DNA from: Owenia fusiformis
Lineage: Eukaryota > Annelida > Polychaeta > Sabellida > Oweniidae
Length of the DNA stretch: 64,000 bases
NCBI GenBank assembly: GCA_903813345.2
Contig: CAIIXF020000001.1
Location: 58,204,270-58,268,269 of the forward strand
Reading direction: 5' to 3'
The position numbers and the translations under genes are program-made. The notes under the pieces were generated by a model. It made no database searches, was not told the origin of the DNA, and saw only the letters and a list, made by a program, of their open reading frames with translations. The stretch's first letter is position 1; each line of letters opens with the position of its first letter. Shown piece after piece: positions 1 through 10,730 of this stretch.

Positions 1-322
1 ATAATGGCAGATGACTCTCAGACTGAAAATCAGAAATTCTCTCATATCATGACTGGTGTTAGGTTGTGCACCTGCACCTGAAGTATTTCCCATATTAAAA
101 CAGTTGTGACGTGATTTGCTATATTTAAATACCGTTCCGGGTGGCAGGGACCCGGTATTAAAAAATATTCAGAAAAGTAGCTAAATTTTATTAGTTTCTG
201 TTGAAACTTATACACAAAGTTGTTTAGATATTGATCTTTATTATCTGAAAGTTTCATGTAATTACATTAGAAAATAGCAAAGTTAGAGCGGGGCGTCCAA
301 GACTTTTGGATCACCCCTCGTA
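1..322. mobile_element. Right part of a TACGAGGGG-ended MITE (left end not visible)
   Basis: Positions 293-322 read in reverse as TACGAGGGGTGATCCAAAAG and on through GTCTTGGACGCCCC, a mariner-type terminal repeat ending in TA. The matching left end is not seen, so it is either lost or before the window. The rest of 1-290 shows nothing I can name. Confidence 0.45.
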
Positions 323-324
323 TT

Positions 325-636
325 TTAGTTTTAGTCGCCTTGCTGATATTGTGATATCAATGAAATGTTAGCTAAGTTCTTTTCAACCTCTCTTAATTGC
401 CAGCTTTAGTTGAGCAATTTTCTAGATTGGGTGCCTTTATACAATCTCCTGGAGATCTTCCAATACCCTATACTCACAGGGGTTTGCATCAGGGCTATTA
501 TCAGTTCAGGAACATTTTGCAAATTATGCTTATTTCTCATGGCACACCACATGGTATGCAAATTATGATTTAATATCAAAAATTAAAAAAGTTAGAGCAT
601 TTTGAAAAAAAAGTGGTGTTTTTTTGGCCCACCCTG
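325..636 (-). mobile_element. Truncated copy of the CAGGGTGGGCC mariner-type MITE
   Basis: In reverse it starts CAGGGTGGGCCAAAAAAAC at 636 and continues with sequence closely similar to the whole copy at 40471-41074 (shared CAATACCCTATACTCAC, CTTAATTGCCAGCTTTAGTT). Its other end is missing, next to the TACGAGGGG end at 322. Confidence 0.75.
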
Positions 637-639
637 TAT

Positions 640-1020
640 ATATAAGTAAAAATAAGAAGAACTAATAAAATACGTTTGAAAATCTAAACATGTTTCTTTA
701 TTCCTCAGTAGATTTTTCAAAAATGAGAACAAGAGGTATACAGGTAAGTATGACGTAATATTAATATAATTAATTAAACGTCATGGAAACCAATAAACAA
801 TTTATTTGTTTAGTTTTGGTTTAAGATATATACAGGTAAGTATGACGTAATATAAATATAATCCGCATATATAGTAACCAATAAACAATTTATTTGTTTA
901 TTTTTGGTTTAAAAATATACAGGTAAAAAGGTATATGACGTAATATTAATACAATTAATTATTGTCAGTAGTATTTATCCATCACGTACAATTTAACCGT
1001 TACATGTATAGTAACTATAC
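640..1020 (-). repeat. PLE tail, inverted left arm
   Basis: Reverse complement of 3442-3720 with extra sequence. It holds about three units of roughly 90 bp, each with AAACAAATAAATTGTTTATTGG and TTACGTCATA...CCTGTATA. It ends with a hammerhead-like motif and the GTATTTTATTAGTTCTTC tail. Confidence 0.8.
674..721 (-). ncRNA. Hammerhead-ribozyme-like motif in PLE tail (copy 1)
   Basis: On the minus strand: stem I strand TTTGAAAAATCTA, core CTGAGGA (fits CUGANGA), a 5 nt spacer, GAAAC, AT, GTT (NUH cleavage triplet), then stem I strand TAGATTTTCAAAC. Stem I pairs over 12 positions with one bulged A. Stem III would be only AC/GU closed by two bases and stem II is nearly absent. PLEs are known to carry minimal type I hammerheads. 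Activity is not shown. Confidence 0.6.
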
Positions 1021-1060
1021 TATACTATACTATACTATACTATATATATATATATATATA
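1021..1060. repeat. TATAC/TA microsatellite
   Basis: TATAC repeated about five times, then a TA run, directly at the left end of the TACGAGGG MITE. Confidence 0.85.
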
Positions 1061-2088
1061 TACGAGGGTTGATCACAAAGTTCTCATAATATCTCTCTAA
1101 TTTCTTTATTTTTCAATATATTCTAATGAAATTTTCACAGAATGTGCAGCATAGAATGTCTTATCAATTCAGCAAAAAATATTTAGTTTAACAGAAATAT
1201 TAAATAAGAAATGGTTGCCATGGTAACGGCAAATCAAGGCACCTGGGGCAAATAAAAGTAATTGAGAGAATGGCTCAAATTAACCATGTTAACACACATA
1301 ATAAACTCTCATAAATTACCAAACACGTTAAAATGTTAACTTGAATATGTTGTAAAGTGCTTTTACTATTAAAAAAATTGATCATGTGAATTGTGTGATG
1401 TCATAGGGGATGCTTCCATGCTTCATTAGATGTGATACCAGAGTCTGAGTCTCAAAGCTAATGATCAGAAATGACTGAGGAAGAGAATGCAATAGATACA
1501 GAGATCTTCAGAAAAATATAATTCATACTGATAAAAGTTATGTTAAGTTTGTAAGATCCTTTGGTCAGACTAAACATGATTTAAAACAAATATATTGCTA
1601 AGATATCAACAAAATTACACCCTGTGTGTGGTCTGTACATGTCAAAAATGAACTAAAGGGGCAAAATCAATTTTCCTCAGGATATTTGACAAAACAGTCA
1701 TGTGGTCTAACAGTCACTACTAATGAAGCATAACAATCATCCAATATGGGATCACACAATTCACATGACCACTATAATAGTTCACAACAGTCAAGAGCAC
1801 ATATTATTTGACAATTTACTGTGTTTGATAGCTTATTTGACAACTTTTTATGTATTTAAACATGATTAATGAGGGCTATTTTAGCTGTGTTTTTTATTTG
1901 CCCCGGGTGCCTTGATTTCAAGTTACTATGGCAACCATTTCTTATTTAATGTTTCTGTTATTCTAAATATTTTTTGCTGGATTAATAAAACATTCGGTGC
2001 TGCACATTCTGTGAAAATTCCATCGGAAAATATTGAAAAATGAAGAAATTAGAGAGATATTATGAGAACTTTATGATCAACCCTCGTA
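1061..2088. mobile_element. TACGAGGG MITE with very long inverted arms
   Basis: Left end TACGAGGGTTGATCACAAAG, right end its inverted copy with one change in the first 30 bp. Arms of about 370 bp each (1061-1440, 1715-2088, with gaps) leave a centre of about 270 bp with no transposase. Flanking TA and ends are mariner-like. It is inserted in a TA-rich stretch of the PLE. Confidence 0.8.
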
Positions 2089-2124
2089 TATAAGTCAGCA
2101 CAGTATATATATATACTGATATCA

Positions 2125-3441
2125 CGTGGTTACCCCAGAGGCCTGATACACGATGCAATCAAAAAAGCCAGAGAATATACTAGACATGATCTACTATACA
2201 GAAACAACAATGACAACAAAAAGGGTGATAAAAAAATCCCTTTTATTTCAACATTCAACCCTAGAAACCCAGACTTGTTTTCAACTTTAAAAGAAAATGC
2301 AGTTGTTCTTAAAGGAATATTCCTTGCCAGACCCTTTCTCTCTTGATATGGTAGCTATAATCATATACATTGTATATAGTTTCCATATTTAGCAAAACAT
2401 GGGAAAATGTTTTAATATGGTCAATATTGATCATTTAAAAATCTAGTGCTTATTTCCAGTGATCTGCCATCTTTTAAGATTTCTTGCAGGAAGTGATGTC
2501 ATCAACTCTCAACTTCTATAACCTTGCCCATAACAGTATAGGAAAGTAGCACAAAATCACTTCTAGACAAGTGATCATTACTTTCTGTGCAAAAATATTT
2601 TCAGGGCTTGTCAACTTAGAATAAAAGAAGAGATTTTCAGAAGGATTAAATAAGATACAAAGTTGAAAAATAATATTTAGCTGGTTTTGTAATTCTTAAT
2701 AGCTCCTCACCTAATGCTATATGCAAAGTTGAGAGTCGATGACATCACTTCCTGTGTGAAATTTTAGAAGATGGCAGCTTACTGGAATTGAGCATCACAT
2801 TTCTAAGTGATCAAATTTGACCATATCAAAACATTTTTGCGTGTTTTGCTAAACATGGCAAGCATATATATGGTTATAGCTACCATATGAGGAGAGAGAT
2901 GGTTTGGCAAGGAATATTCCTTTAACAATGATAAAAAAATGAGAGACGTGATCACTAAAAAAACATTTTTAAAGAGTAAACGTCAAAGCAGAAACTTGAA
3001 AAGAATCATAACTTCTTCTGCTTTCAAATCTAATAAAGAGGATATAACTGTGATAAAATGTGAAAAACCAAGATGTGGCTGCTGTGTTCATATTTCTAAT
3101 GATATTAAATACAATTAGGCAAAACATTCAACGCCAAAGTATCAATGAATTGTTAATCAAGAAACGTATTATATGCCATGAAATGTGTTGGATGTAACGA
3201 GATTTACATTGGACAAACGGGTGACAAACTTTCGAACAGGGTCCGGGTCCATAAGCAACAAATTCTTGACCCTACTGTCCGTATGTTGCCAGTAAGCGAG
3301 CATATTGATAATTGTGCTACTGGACATGAACCAAAATTCACAATTATGCCTTTTTTTAAATTTCATGAAGACGATATCGAACAAAGAATCGCCATGGAAA
3401 ATCATTTTATTAACATTTTTCAACCCAAACTAAACAAATAA
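2125..3441 (+). pseudogene. PLE C-terminal coding remnant with GIY-YIG endonuclease domain
   Basis: The 3178-3441 part reads CVGCNEIYIGQTGDKLSNRV, then HKQQI, SEHIDNC, and ENHFINIFQPKLNK. This is a GIY-YIG fold with a CxxC just before YIGQT and the closing Glu-Asn/His segment, typical of PLE C-termini. Upstream (from about 2130) PRGLIHDAIKKAR, PFISTFNPRNPDLF and KCEKPRCGCC match the linker between PLE reverse transcriptase and endonuclease. It is interrupted by the TTAA-flanked MITE and is not a whole gene. Confidence 0.85.
2309..2925. mobile_element. TTAA-flanked MITE (piggyBac- or Kolobok-type) inside the PLE
   Basis: TTAA at 2309-2312 and 2922-2925 bounds a 609 bp element with ends AGGAATATTCCTTGCCA in inverted orientation. 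The terminal inverted similarity goes on for about 200-230 bp (shared GGTAGCTATAA, AGGAAGTGATGTCATC, GACTCTCAACTT-type blocks). There is no coding capacity. TTAA duplication is typical of piggyBac and Kolobok transposases. Confidence 0.8.
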
Positions 3442-3720
3442 ATTGTTTATTGGTTACTATACATGTAACGGTTAAATTGTACGTGATTGATAAATACTAC
3501 TGACAATAATTAATTGTATTTATATTACGTCATATACCTTTTTACCTGTATATTTTAAACCAAAAAATAAACAAATAAATTGTTTATTGGTTACTATATA
3601 AGCGGATTATATTTATATTACGTCATACTTACCTGTATATATCTTAAACCAAAACTAAACAAATAAATTGTTTAGATTTTCAAACGTATTTTATTAGTTC
3701 TTCTTATTTTTACTTATATA
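3442..3720 (+). repeat. PLE tail, right arm
   Basis: Directly follows the GIY-YIG stop. It has two to three units of the same 3' sequence as the left arm and the same GTATTTTATTAGTTCTTC end. It lacks the stretch that carries the hammerhead core in the left arm; the join is at TGTTTA. Confidence 0.8.
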
Positions 3721-3769
3721 TATATATATATGATAAAAAGATAAATACATGTAAACAAAATATGAAAAG

Positions 3770-3816
3770 ATTTAAAAACTAGACATGTTTCTATATTTCC
3801 TCAGTAGTTTTTAAAT
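3770..3816 (-). ncRNA. Hammerhead-ribozyme-like motif in PLE tail (copy 2)
   Basis: On the minus strand: ATTTAAAAACTA, CTGAGGA, a 6 nt spacer, GAAAC, AT, GTC (cleavage triplet), TAGTTTTTAAAT. Stem I is a perfect 12 bp helix whose sequence differs from copy 1 on both strands together (compensatory change), while the core is identical. Stem II and stem III are as short as in copy 1. Confidence 0.65.
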
Positions 3817-3905
3817 TTTTATAACAATTCAACAGTTTAATTGTATGCAATATATGTGACGTCATCGTATTAATTACCATAGTGATCTAACCAGAAATTA
3901 AATCT

Positions 3906-4067
3906 TTATTTATCTAATTTTGGTTTAAAAACATTAATAAAGTGTTTTTCCATTTCCAGTCTATACAAAACATCATCATTATTGAATTTATAAAAAGGCA
4001 TGACCTTAAATTTAGGTGATACATTTTTAGCGCAATTATCTATGTGTTCGCTGACCGGCAGCATAAC
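3906..4067 (-). pseudogene. Second PLE GIY-YIG C-terminal fragment
   Basis: Reads VMLPVSEHIDNCAKNVSPKF then KVMPFYKFNNDDV and EMEKHFINVFKPKLDK-stop, parallel to the end of the plus-strand copy but clearly diverged (about half identical). So it is a different PLE family member, truncated upstream at about 4067. Confidence 0.8.
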
Positions 4068-5039
4068 CTCTCTGGAGAATGAAAAATGGGAAAATTTGGA
4101 GTCATAAGAATAAATTCAAGTAACATGTCTTATCATGTCTTATATACACGTGATCCCCCCCTCCATCCACTCCCCCCTCCATCCAATATTAACTTATTTT
4201 GAAAATCTTTTGTATAACGCATTGAAACTAACTTTAGAAAGTGAGCAATGTCATTAGTATTGTGAAAATAACGTCCCTTATACCTATTTATTCCAGGTCG
4301 TGTAGACCATTGTTGCCCGATTTATAGCAAAAACATTGACTTTTGCACGTTGGTGATGATGCGCCTTTTTTAATAGATCTCATATCTTAGAAGGGTATCA
4401 GTTCAAAAAAAATACTAGATGACCTAACATATTTTGCCATGCACTGCGCCTATTCATTTGGCGATTCAGTTGTAAATTTACTCTTGAAAAAATAAATCTT
4501 CCAAATTTGTTGAGTTTTCTTGCAGAAATCGCCTAATCCCCCCTCCATCCATTTTGTACGATCACCGGGCGTGATACCGCCGTGTTTACATTAGGGGATT
4601 AGAAGAGTTTACTTTTATTTAGGTATGCAAGCAATATCAATATTAGGCCTTCATGCATATCCTCGTGTGTACAATCAGCATGCCCTTCAATATTATATAA
4701 ACCAGGCTATTCAAGTACTACATAATGTACACTATTTATGTGTGTACTACATGGGAATACGATTCCCTGGGAAACAAAACACAAATACTTTTTATATGTT
4801 CAAAATGAGCCATTTGATTGATGCATACACTTAATAGCTCATTAATAACATCTACAAAGTATATCTAATAGTAATTTTCAATTTCAATGGTGAAACTTGC
4901 CTGTTTACGATTATACGGGAAATCAACATGGGACGAAGATTGTTCACCTTCCTGACTTACCTCTGAAGCCTGTACCTTGTAATCTCTTTATATAGGTTAG
5001 CGAGAGCGCTGCGCCTGCGCAGTTTTAAACTTTGGCGCA
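4068..5039. other. Gene-free stretch between PLE and minisatellite
   Basis: AT-rich, with two CCCCCCTCCATCCA pyrimidine tracts at about 4145-4185 and 4538-4552. No gene, transposon end or RNA recognised. Confidence 0.5.
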
Positions 5040-7128
5040 CACTTTAAGTCCATTTACCCTGTTTACTGAACCTTTGGTCGACCACGAACCCTGTTTATTC
5101 AAGCCATTGACATGTCAACCATCCAACCTATTTACTCAAGCCATGGAAATGTCAACCATCCACACTGTTTATTCAAGCTATTGACATGTCAACCATGAAT
5201 CATGTTTACTCAAACTTTGGTCAACCATTTTAAGTCCATTTAACCTGTTTACTCAACCTTTGGTCAACCATGAACCCTGTTTATTCAAGCCATTGACATG
5301 TCCACCGTGAACCCTTTTTACTCAAGCCATTGAAATGTCAACCATCAACCCTGTTTATTCAAGCCATTGAAATATCAACCACCAACCCTATTATTCAAGC
5401 CATTGAAATATCAACCACCAACCATTTATTCAAGCCATTGAAATGTCAACCATCAACCGTTTATTCAAGATATTGTCATGTCAACTACGAACCATGTTTT
5501 CTCAATCCATTGACATGGGTTTATTTAAGCCATTTAAATGTCAACCATCAACCGTTTATTCAAGACATTGTCATGTCAACTATGAACCATGTTTTCTCAA
5601 TCTATTGACATGGCAACCATCAACCCGGTTTATTCAAGCCATTGTCATGTCAAACACCAACCCTGTTTATTCAAGCCATTGAAATATCAACCACCAACCG
5701 TTTATTCAAGCCATTGAAATGTCAACCATCAACCGTTTATTCAAGATATTGTCATGTCAACTACGAACCATGTTTTCTCAATCCATTGACATGGGTTTAT
5801 TTAAGCCATTTAAATGTCAACCATCAACCGTTTATTCAAGACATTGTCATGTCAACTATGAACCATGTTTTCTCAATCTATTGACATGGCAACCATCAAC
5901 CCGGTTTATTCAAGCCATTGTCATGTCAAACACCAACCCTGTTTATTCAAGCCATTGACATGTCAAACACCAACCCTGTTTATTTAAGCCATTGAAATGT
6001 CAACCATCAACCGTTTATTCAAGATATTGTCATGTCAACTACGAACCATGTTTTCTCAATCCATTGACATTGCAACCATCAACCCGATTTATTCAAGACA
6101 TTGAAATGTCAACCACCAACCCCTGTTTATTTAAGCCATTTATATGTCAACCATCAACCGTTTATTCAAGACATTGTCATGTCAACTATGAACCATGTTT
6201 TCTCAATCCATTGACATGGCAACCATCAACCTGGTTTATTCAAGCCATTGAAATGTCAACTACCAACCCTATTTTTCAAGCCATTGAAATGTCAAAAACC
6301 AACCCTGTTTATTCAAGCCATTGAAATGTCAAAAACCAACCCTGTTTATTCAAGCCATTGAAATGTCAACCATCAACCGTTTATTCAAGACATATGTCAA
6401 CTATGAACCATGTTTTCTCAATCCATTGACATGGCAACCATCAACCCGGTTTATTCAAGCCATTGAAATGTCAACCATCAACCGTTTATTCAAGACATTG
6501 TCATGTCAACTATGAACCATGTTTTCTCAATCCATTGACATGGCAACCATCAACCCGGTTTATTCAAGCCATTGAAATGTCAACCATCAACCGTTTATTC
6601 AAGACATTGTCATGTCAACTATGAACCATGTTTATTCAAGCCATTGACATGTCAAACACCAACCCTGTTTATTCAAGCCATTGAAATGTCAACTACCAAC
6701 CCTATTTTTCAAGCCATTGACATGTCAAACACCAACCCTGTTTATTCAAGCCATTGTCATGTCAAACACCAACCCTGTTTATTCAAGCCATTGACATGTC
6801 AAACACCAACCCTGTTTATTTAAGCCATTGAAATGTCAACCATCAACTGTTTATTCAAGACATTGTCATGTCAACTATGAACCATGTTTTCTCAATCCAT
6901 TGACATGGCAACCATCAACCGTTTATTCAAGACATTTTCATGTCAACTTTGAACCGTTTACTCAAGACATTGTCATGTTAGCCATGAACCCTATTTTCTC
7001 AAACCTTGGTCAACCATTTACCATATCTACTCAAACACTGGTCATTGGCCAACCAGAAGCCCTGTTCACTCAAGTCATCAACACTGGTCAATTCAACTAC
7101 AAACCCTGTTTACTCAAAAGTCATATCC
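5040..7128. repeat. Minisatellite of 35-37 bp units with higher-order structure
   Basis: About 55 head-to-tail units of the type CAACCATCAACC / GTTTATTCAAGCCATTGA / CATGT. Sub-variants (CGTTTATTCAAGACATTGTC, ATGTTTTCTCAATCCATTGA) recur in order. A block of about 276 bp, eight units, is repeated almost exactly (5443-5718 and 5719-5994). The frames left open across it (repeating MKCQPSTVYSRHCHVNYEPC) come from the repeat and are not taken as genes. Confidence 0.93.
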
Positions 7129-7259
7129 AATGAATGAATATACATGTACTGATAAAGATCTTACCTTCAGTCTCTTTATTTGGTCAAAATCCGCTAAACA
7201 AACGAAGGATCTTCTATTTCTAAAAGAAATCTTTTTTTTCGCAGTTTCCTTCCTGGAAG

Positions 7260-7667
7260 TTGATTTCCGACAGAAATAGTATGAGATATGTGATATGGTT
7301 AGACAATTTGTTGCTCGCTTCTGACACAGGAAGTTGTATTAAGTCCTTTTTGGGCCCTAACGGCCTTCTGCCCTCCCCCAATCTCACACAGCAGTCCCTA
7401 GGAAGATACAGTGCCACACCCCTTGCGGTTAGGACTTGTTCTTGTTCAAATGAGTCTATTGAAGACGAGCAGCACTCTCTAATTGACTGTCCCTTACATC
7501 AAACATTATGTTTTAACCTTTTTCAAAGAGCCAGAGATACAATTCCTGACTTTGAAAACCTTTCATCATTAGGGAAATACTGCAATACATGTAAAATGTG
7601 CACCCCCTCATTACAACGTATACTAGCAAAGACAATTGGTATCATGATGACAAATAGACTCTTATAA
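7260..7667 (+). pseudogene. Probable LINE reverse-transcriptase C-terminal fragment
   Basis: An open stretch of about 135 codons with RTCSCSNESIEDEQHSLIDC then PLHQTLCFNLF. The C-x-C...E-x-x-H...C-P pattern is that of the cysteine/histidine region after the reverse transcriptase in many non-LTR retrotransposons. It has no natural start codon and no upstream RT motifs, so it is a 5'-truncated remnant. An unrelated hypothetical protein cannot be excluded. Confidence 0.45.
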
Positions 7668-9973
7668 TTTAAAACTATTCTTCAATGTTATGAAATGTTA
7701 AAAGTCTCTCATAAGCCGGTGCCGGCTGGGCTGTTTGTTTTATCATTAATAATTTTAGTGCAAAACATGTTATATATTAATTGTATTTATTGTATGTGAT
7801 ATATTAAACAGCGTGAGACTCTAATAAATGAGTATGTACTGTATTTGCAGCAATGATGCATTGAGCAGAGGAAATGTGGAAATTTTTCATGACGAACGCA
7901 GTATACAGATCATGACCATGACAAGCCAAAATTAATCATACATACATATTTTAATCTTTAACATTTTCACAAATAAATAGAAAAATGTTCCAATTTTTAT
8001 TGGCCCACCCTGTACATTGCAAAAAACATTATCTTTTTTTCTTAGGGATTTTCTCAGAGATGTATGCCTCCAATATTGGTATGCTTGGACGACCTCCTCA
8101 GACACCTATCAGATGAGGTGTGTAAGGGGGGGGGGTCACAAGGATAAGACTATGTTTTTTGCAAAACATTACCTGTCATGCTTTTCTGACATTCATGATA
8201 TTTTTGTTTATTTGGCCCTAATTTGGAAAAGTATGTTTCCTTGCAGGGCTCTCCATCTTTGCACACTCCGGTCTTCTCTGCGTTCATCGACCAATTGGAG
8301 CCGAGTAAACGAAGATGAGGGCTCTCACCAGAAAATATTTAGGGTGTTGTGCAAACATCTTCACTTCAGCATAATTGTTCTATTGTGATAAATCATATTT
8401 ATGTTATATTTCATTCTTTTTACAAGCTATTATACGCTAGATGCTGTGCCAGTCTAAAACCCTGGCGAAAGCACTGCCTTAGTCTCCCTGGCCTGAATTT
8501 GGATATTTCTGCATTTTAAATTTTCCGTTCAAGTACATGTATGTCAAATCTCTGTCCAGATAATTAGACTCTGGATTGTAAGGGAAATGTAGGCATGCAT
8601 TGTTTGAAATGTTTAGCACTTTCTATCTTTTGATGATAACCTTGGATTTTAGCCCATTTTTAGAGATACTTCTCTGTTGCTGTTGGCCAGCTGTCAATCA
8701 GATTCAGATCTAGAAACTTCATCTACCCCCCCCCCCTTCTTGTAACATTATTGATACATGATAAGGCTAGTTTGATGCTCTGATAGTTTGCCTATCAGGC
8801 TAATATTGTGACATTGCCATTTATGGTCAGTGCTGGAAGATAATATGAGTCAATAATGGAACATGAGTCACCCAATAGTTCATCAGACCCAAATAGACAA
8901 ACAAGAACAACAAAAACATATATGAATACAAATAAAGAAACCACATAATATATCTAAATATACATTCAGTAATAACATAAAATTCAACATCCTACATGTG
9001 TGTCTAGGCTAACATGAATTTTGAAATGATAGAGAAATTTCAATTTGTAGCCAGTTTTCAACCAGTTTCCTACTGGAAATTTATATAAATATTACAATGG
9101 TAATTTATAGCTATTTAGAATTCAACATAACTTTGAAGTAGTGTATATGACTGAGCCTTTATAACTACACCACAAATACTATAAAAACAAACTCCAACGA
9201 CTTGCAATGAACTTGTTATCTGACAAAGAAAGTTTCAATTTTTCTGATGATGGGCGCTGCCATCTTGGATTTGAACCCGGAAATAAGGTTTTCGGAGTCC
9301 AGGCCCTAACTGCCAATAAGTACACAATGCAAATTGATGGATCGGTATCCAAGATGGTAACCAGAATATACCTCAGTCCTGAGATGTAAAACGCGAGGCA
9401 TTCATGCATAAATAAAGAAGAAAACGTACCTTTAGTCTGTGACAACTTCCTAGTGGAAAGAGGGCGTAAAACTTCAAAACGAGGTGCAGCATGGGAAATA
9501 AAGGCGCGAAATTTAAAAGCATAAAAACTTTCTCTTGATGGGTTTGAGCAAGGGAAATTGATGCCAATATGCAGTGACAGGGGCAAATATTGCAAATATT
9601 GATATCATCTGAGGGATACTACTCAGATTATCCCGACACATGTGAATAACGACATTATTACATGGTCAAATAAGGTTGAAAATGAAAAATGTATCATCCA
9701 TATCATCACGTGATCATCCCTGATATCACCCTTTTAATCCCGATATCCCCAATATCATCCCTATCCCAAATAATGTGATTTATCACTTGCTATTATAGGC
9801 CTATACCTGATATTGCTCAGACCATTGTATACTATATCATGTTTAAGCAAGGGTCTATATTTCCCTGTGGAAACGACTCATAATTACCAACGGGGAACAC
9901 AAAGCTTAGAAGACACTGACAGGATAGGAATTGATCATTCCTTGAGTTGTCCTTATTGTGTTTGTCGTTAATA
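7668..9973. other. Gene-free stretch with one orphan MITE end
   Basis: Holds an isolated TTGGCCCACCCTGTA (about 8000-8014), like the end of the CAGGGTGGGCC MITE but without a partner. Also a G run (8127-8135), a C run (8727-8735) and short ORFs with no recognisable product. Confidence 0.5.
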
Positions 9974-10730
9974 TCAGGTGTCCCAAAAAATGAGCCACTT
10001 TTTGACAATAATTTTCTCGGGAACTGATGAACCAAATCCAATGAAAATTTGCATGAAGTAGCCTAAGAGTATTATTAACAAGTTGTAAAAATATGAATAA
10101 TATCAAATTAATTTTGTGAGAACTAACAAATTAAAAATAGCATGTCAAAAATTCCCATATCGGAGTTCTGATATGAATCTTCTATAGTGTTTGTACCAGC
10201 TATCATCTACGCACGCTCGGTCTTCACTGCGTTCGATGGAAGTCGAGTGATTTCTGATAAATTCTTTTCATTCATCCCAAATATCCAAAATCCAATTCAT
10301 TCTCAAATTCATTGGAGGTGATATTGTTGGAATAAATACGGAAAAGTATTTTTGCATTCTAAAATACACACATAATATGAGATCAATCTCTTACATATTT
10401 ATGGCACTAGCAGAAGATACCCTGAAGTGTCTCGGGTAAAGTTTTCAAAGAATTTGGTTTATCTATTGCTGAGAAATTACTTGTCAAATTGCTTCCCATT
10501 TTTTGGTAGAAACGCTATAAAGTTCTCAATTCGTTTCTCCGGTATGGGCTATTATGACATGCTATCTTGAATTTCTTAGTACTCACATAACCTTTCCTTT
10601 ATCTTTTTCATGATTTTATACCTTGCTACCGATACTCTTGGGCTACGCTGTACAAATTTTCATTGAATTTGGTTGATCAGTTGCTGAGATAATACTTGTC
10701 AAAAAGTGGGTCATTTTTTGGGACACCCAA
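9974..10730. mobile_element. Mariner-type MITE with GGTGTCCCAAAAAATGA ends
   Basis: Left TCAGGTGTCCCAAAAAATGA and right inverted TTGGGTGTCCCAAAAAATGA, flanked by TA on each side. The inverted similarity extends about 110 bp (shared CCACTTTTTGACAA, AACTGATGAACCAAAT-like and TTCATTG blocks). Length is 757 bp with no transposase. Confidence 0.75.

Larger units (their letters stand above)
640..4067. mobile_element. Penelope-like element (PLE) cluster: one remnant with inverted arms plus an opposing second tail
   Basis: A plus-strand PLE coding remnant (2125-3441) is flanked by inverted copies of its 3' non-coding tail (640-1020 minus, 3442-3720 plus). A second PLE 3' end lies tail to tail (3766-4067 minus). 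Two MITEs sit inside (1061-2088, 2309-2925). PLEs encode a reverse transcriptase joined to a GIY-YIG endonuclease and commonly have direct or inverted terminal repeats. The reverse transcriptase core is absent here. The element is broken and is a fossil. Confidence 0.85.

Noticed and set aside
5330-7133. Overlapping open frames with repeated MKCQPSTVYSRHCHVNYEPC peptides
   Set aside because: They arise from the minisatellite; several frames are open at once and no start context, splice sites or known domain support a gene.
7998-8014. Possible whole MITE at the TTGGCCCACCCTGTA site
   Set aside because: Only one end is present; no inverted partner was found within 1.5 kb on either side.
8262-8300. 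Similarity of CACACTCCGGTCTTCTCTGCGTTC with about 10213-10236
   Set aside because: A short shared word of about 24 bp with several differences; too little to define a repeat.
9179-9595. A 138-codon minus-strand frame
   Set aside because: No recognisable domain, no splice or promoter context; another frame is open over the same bases.
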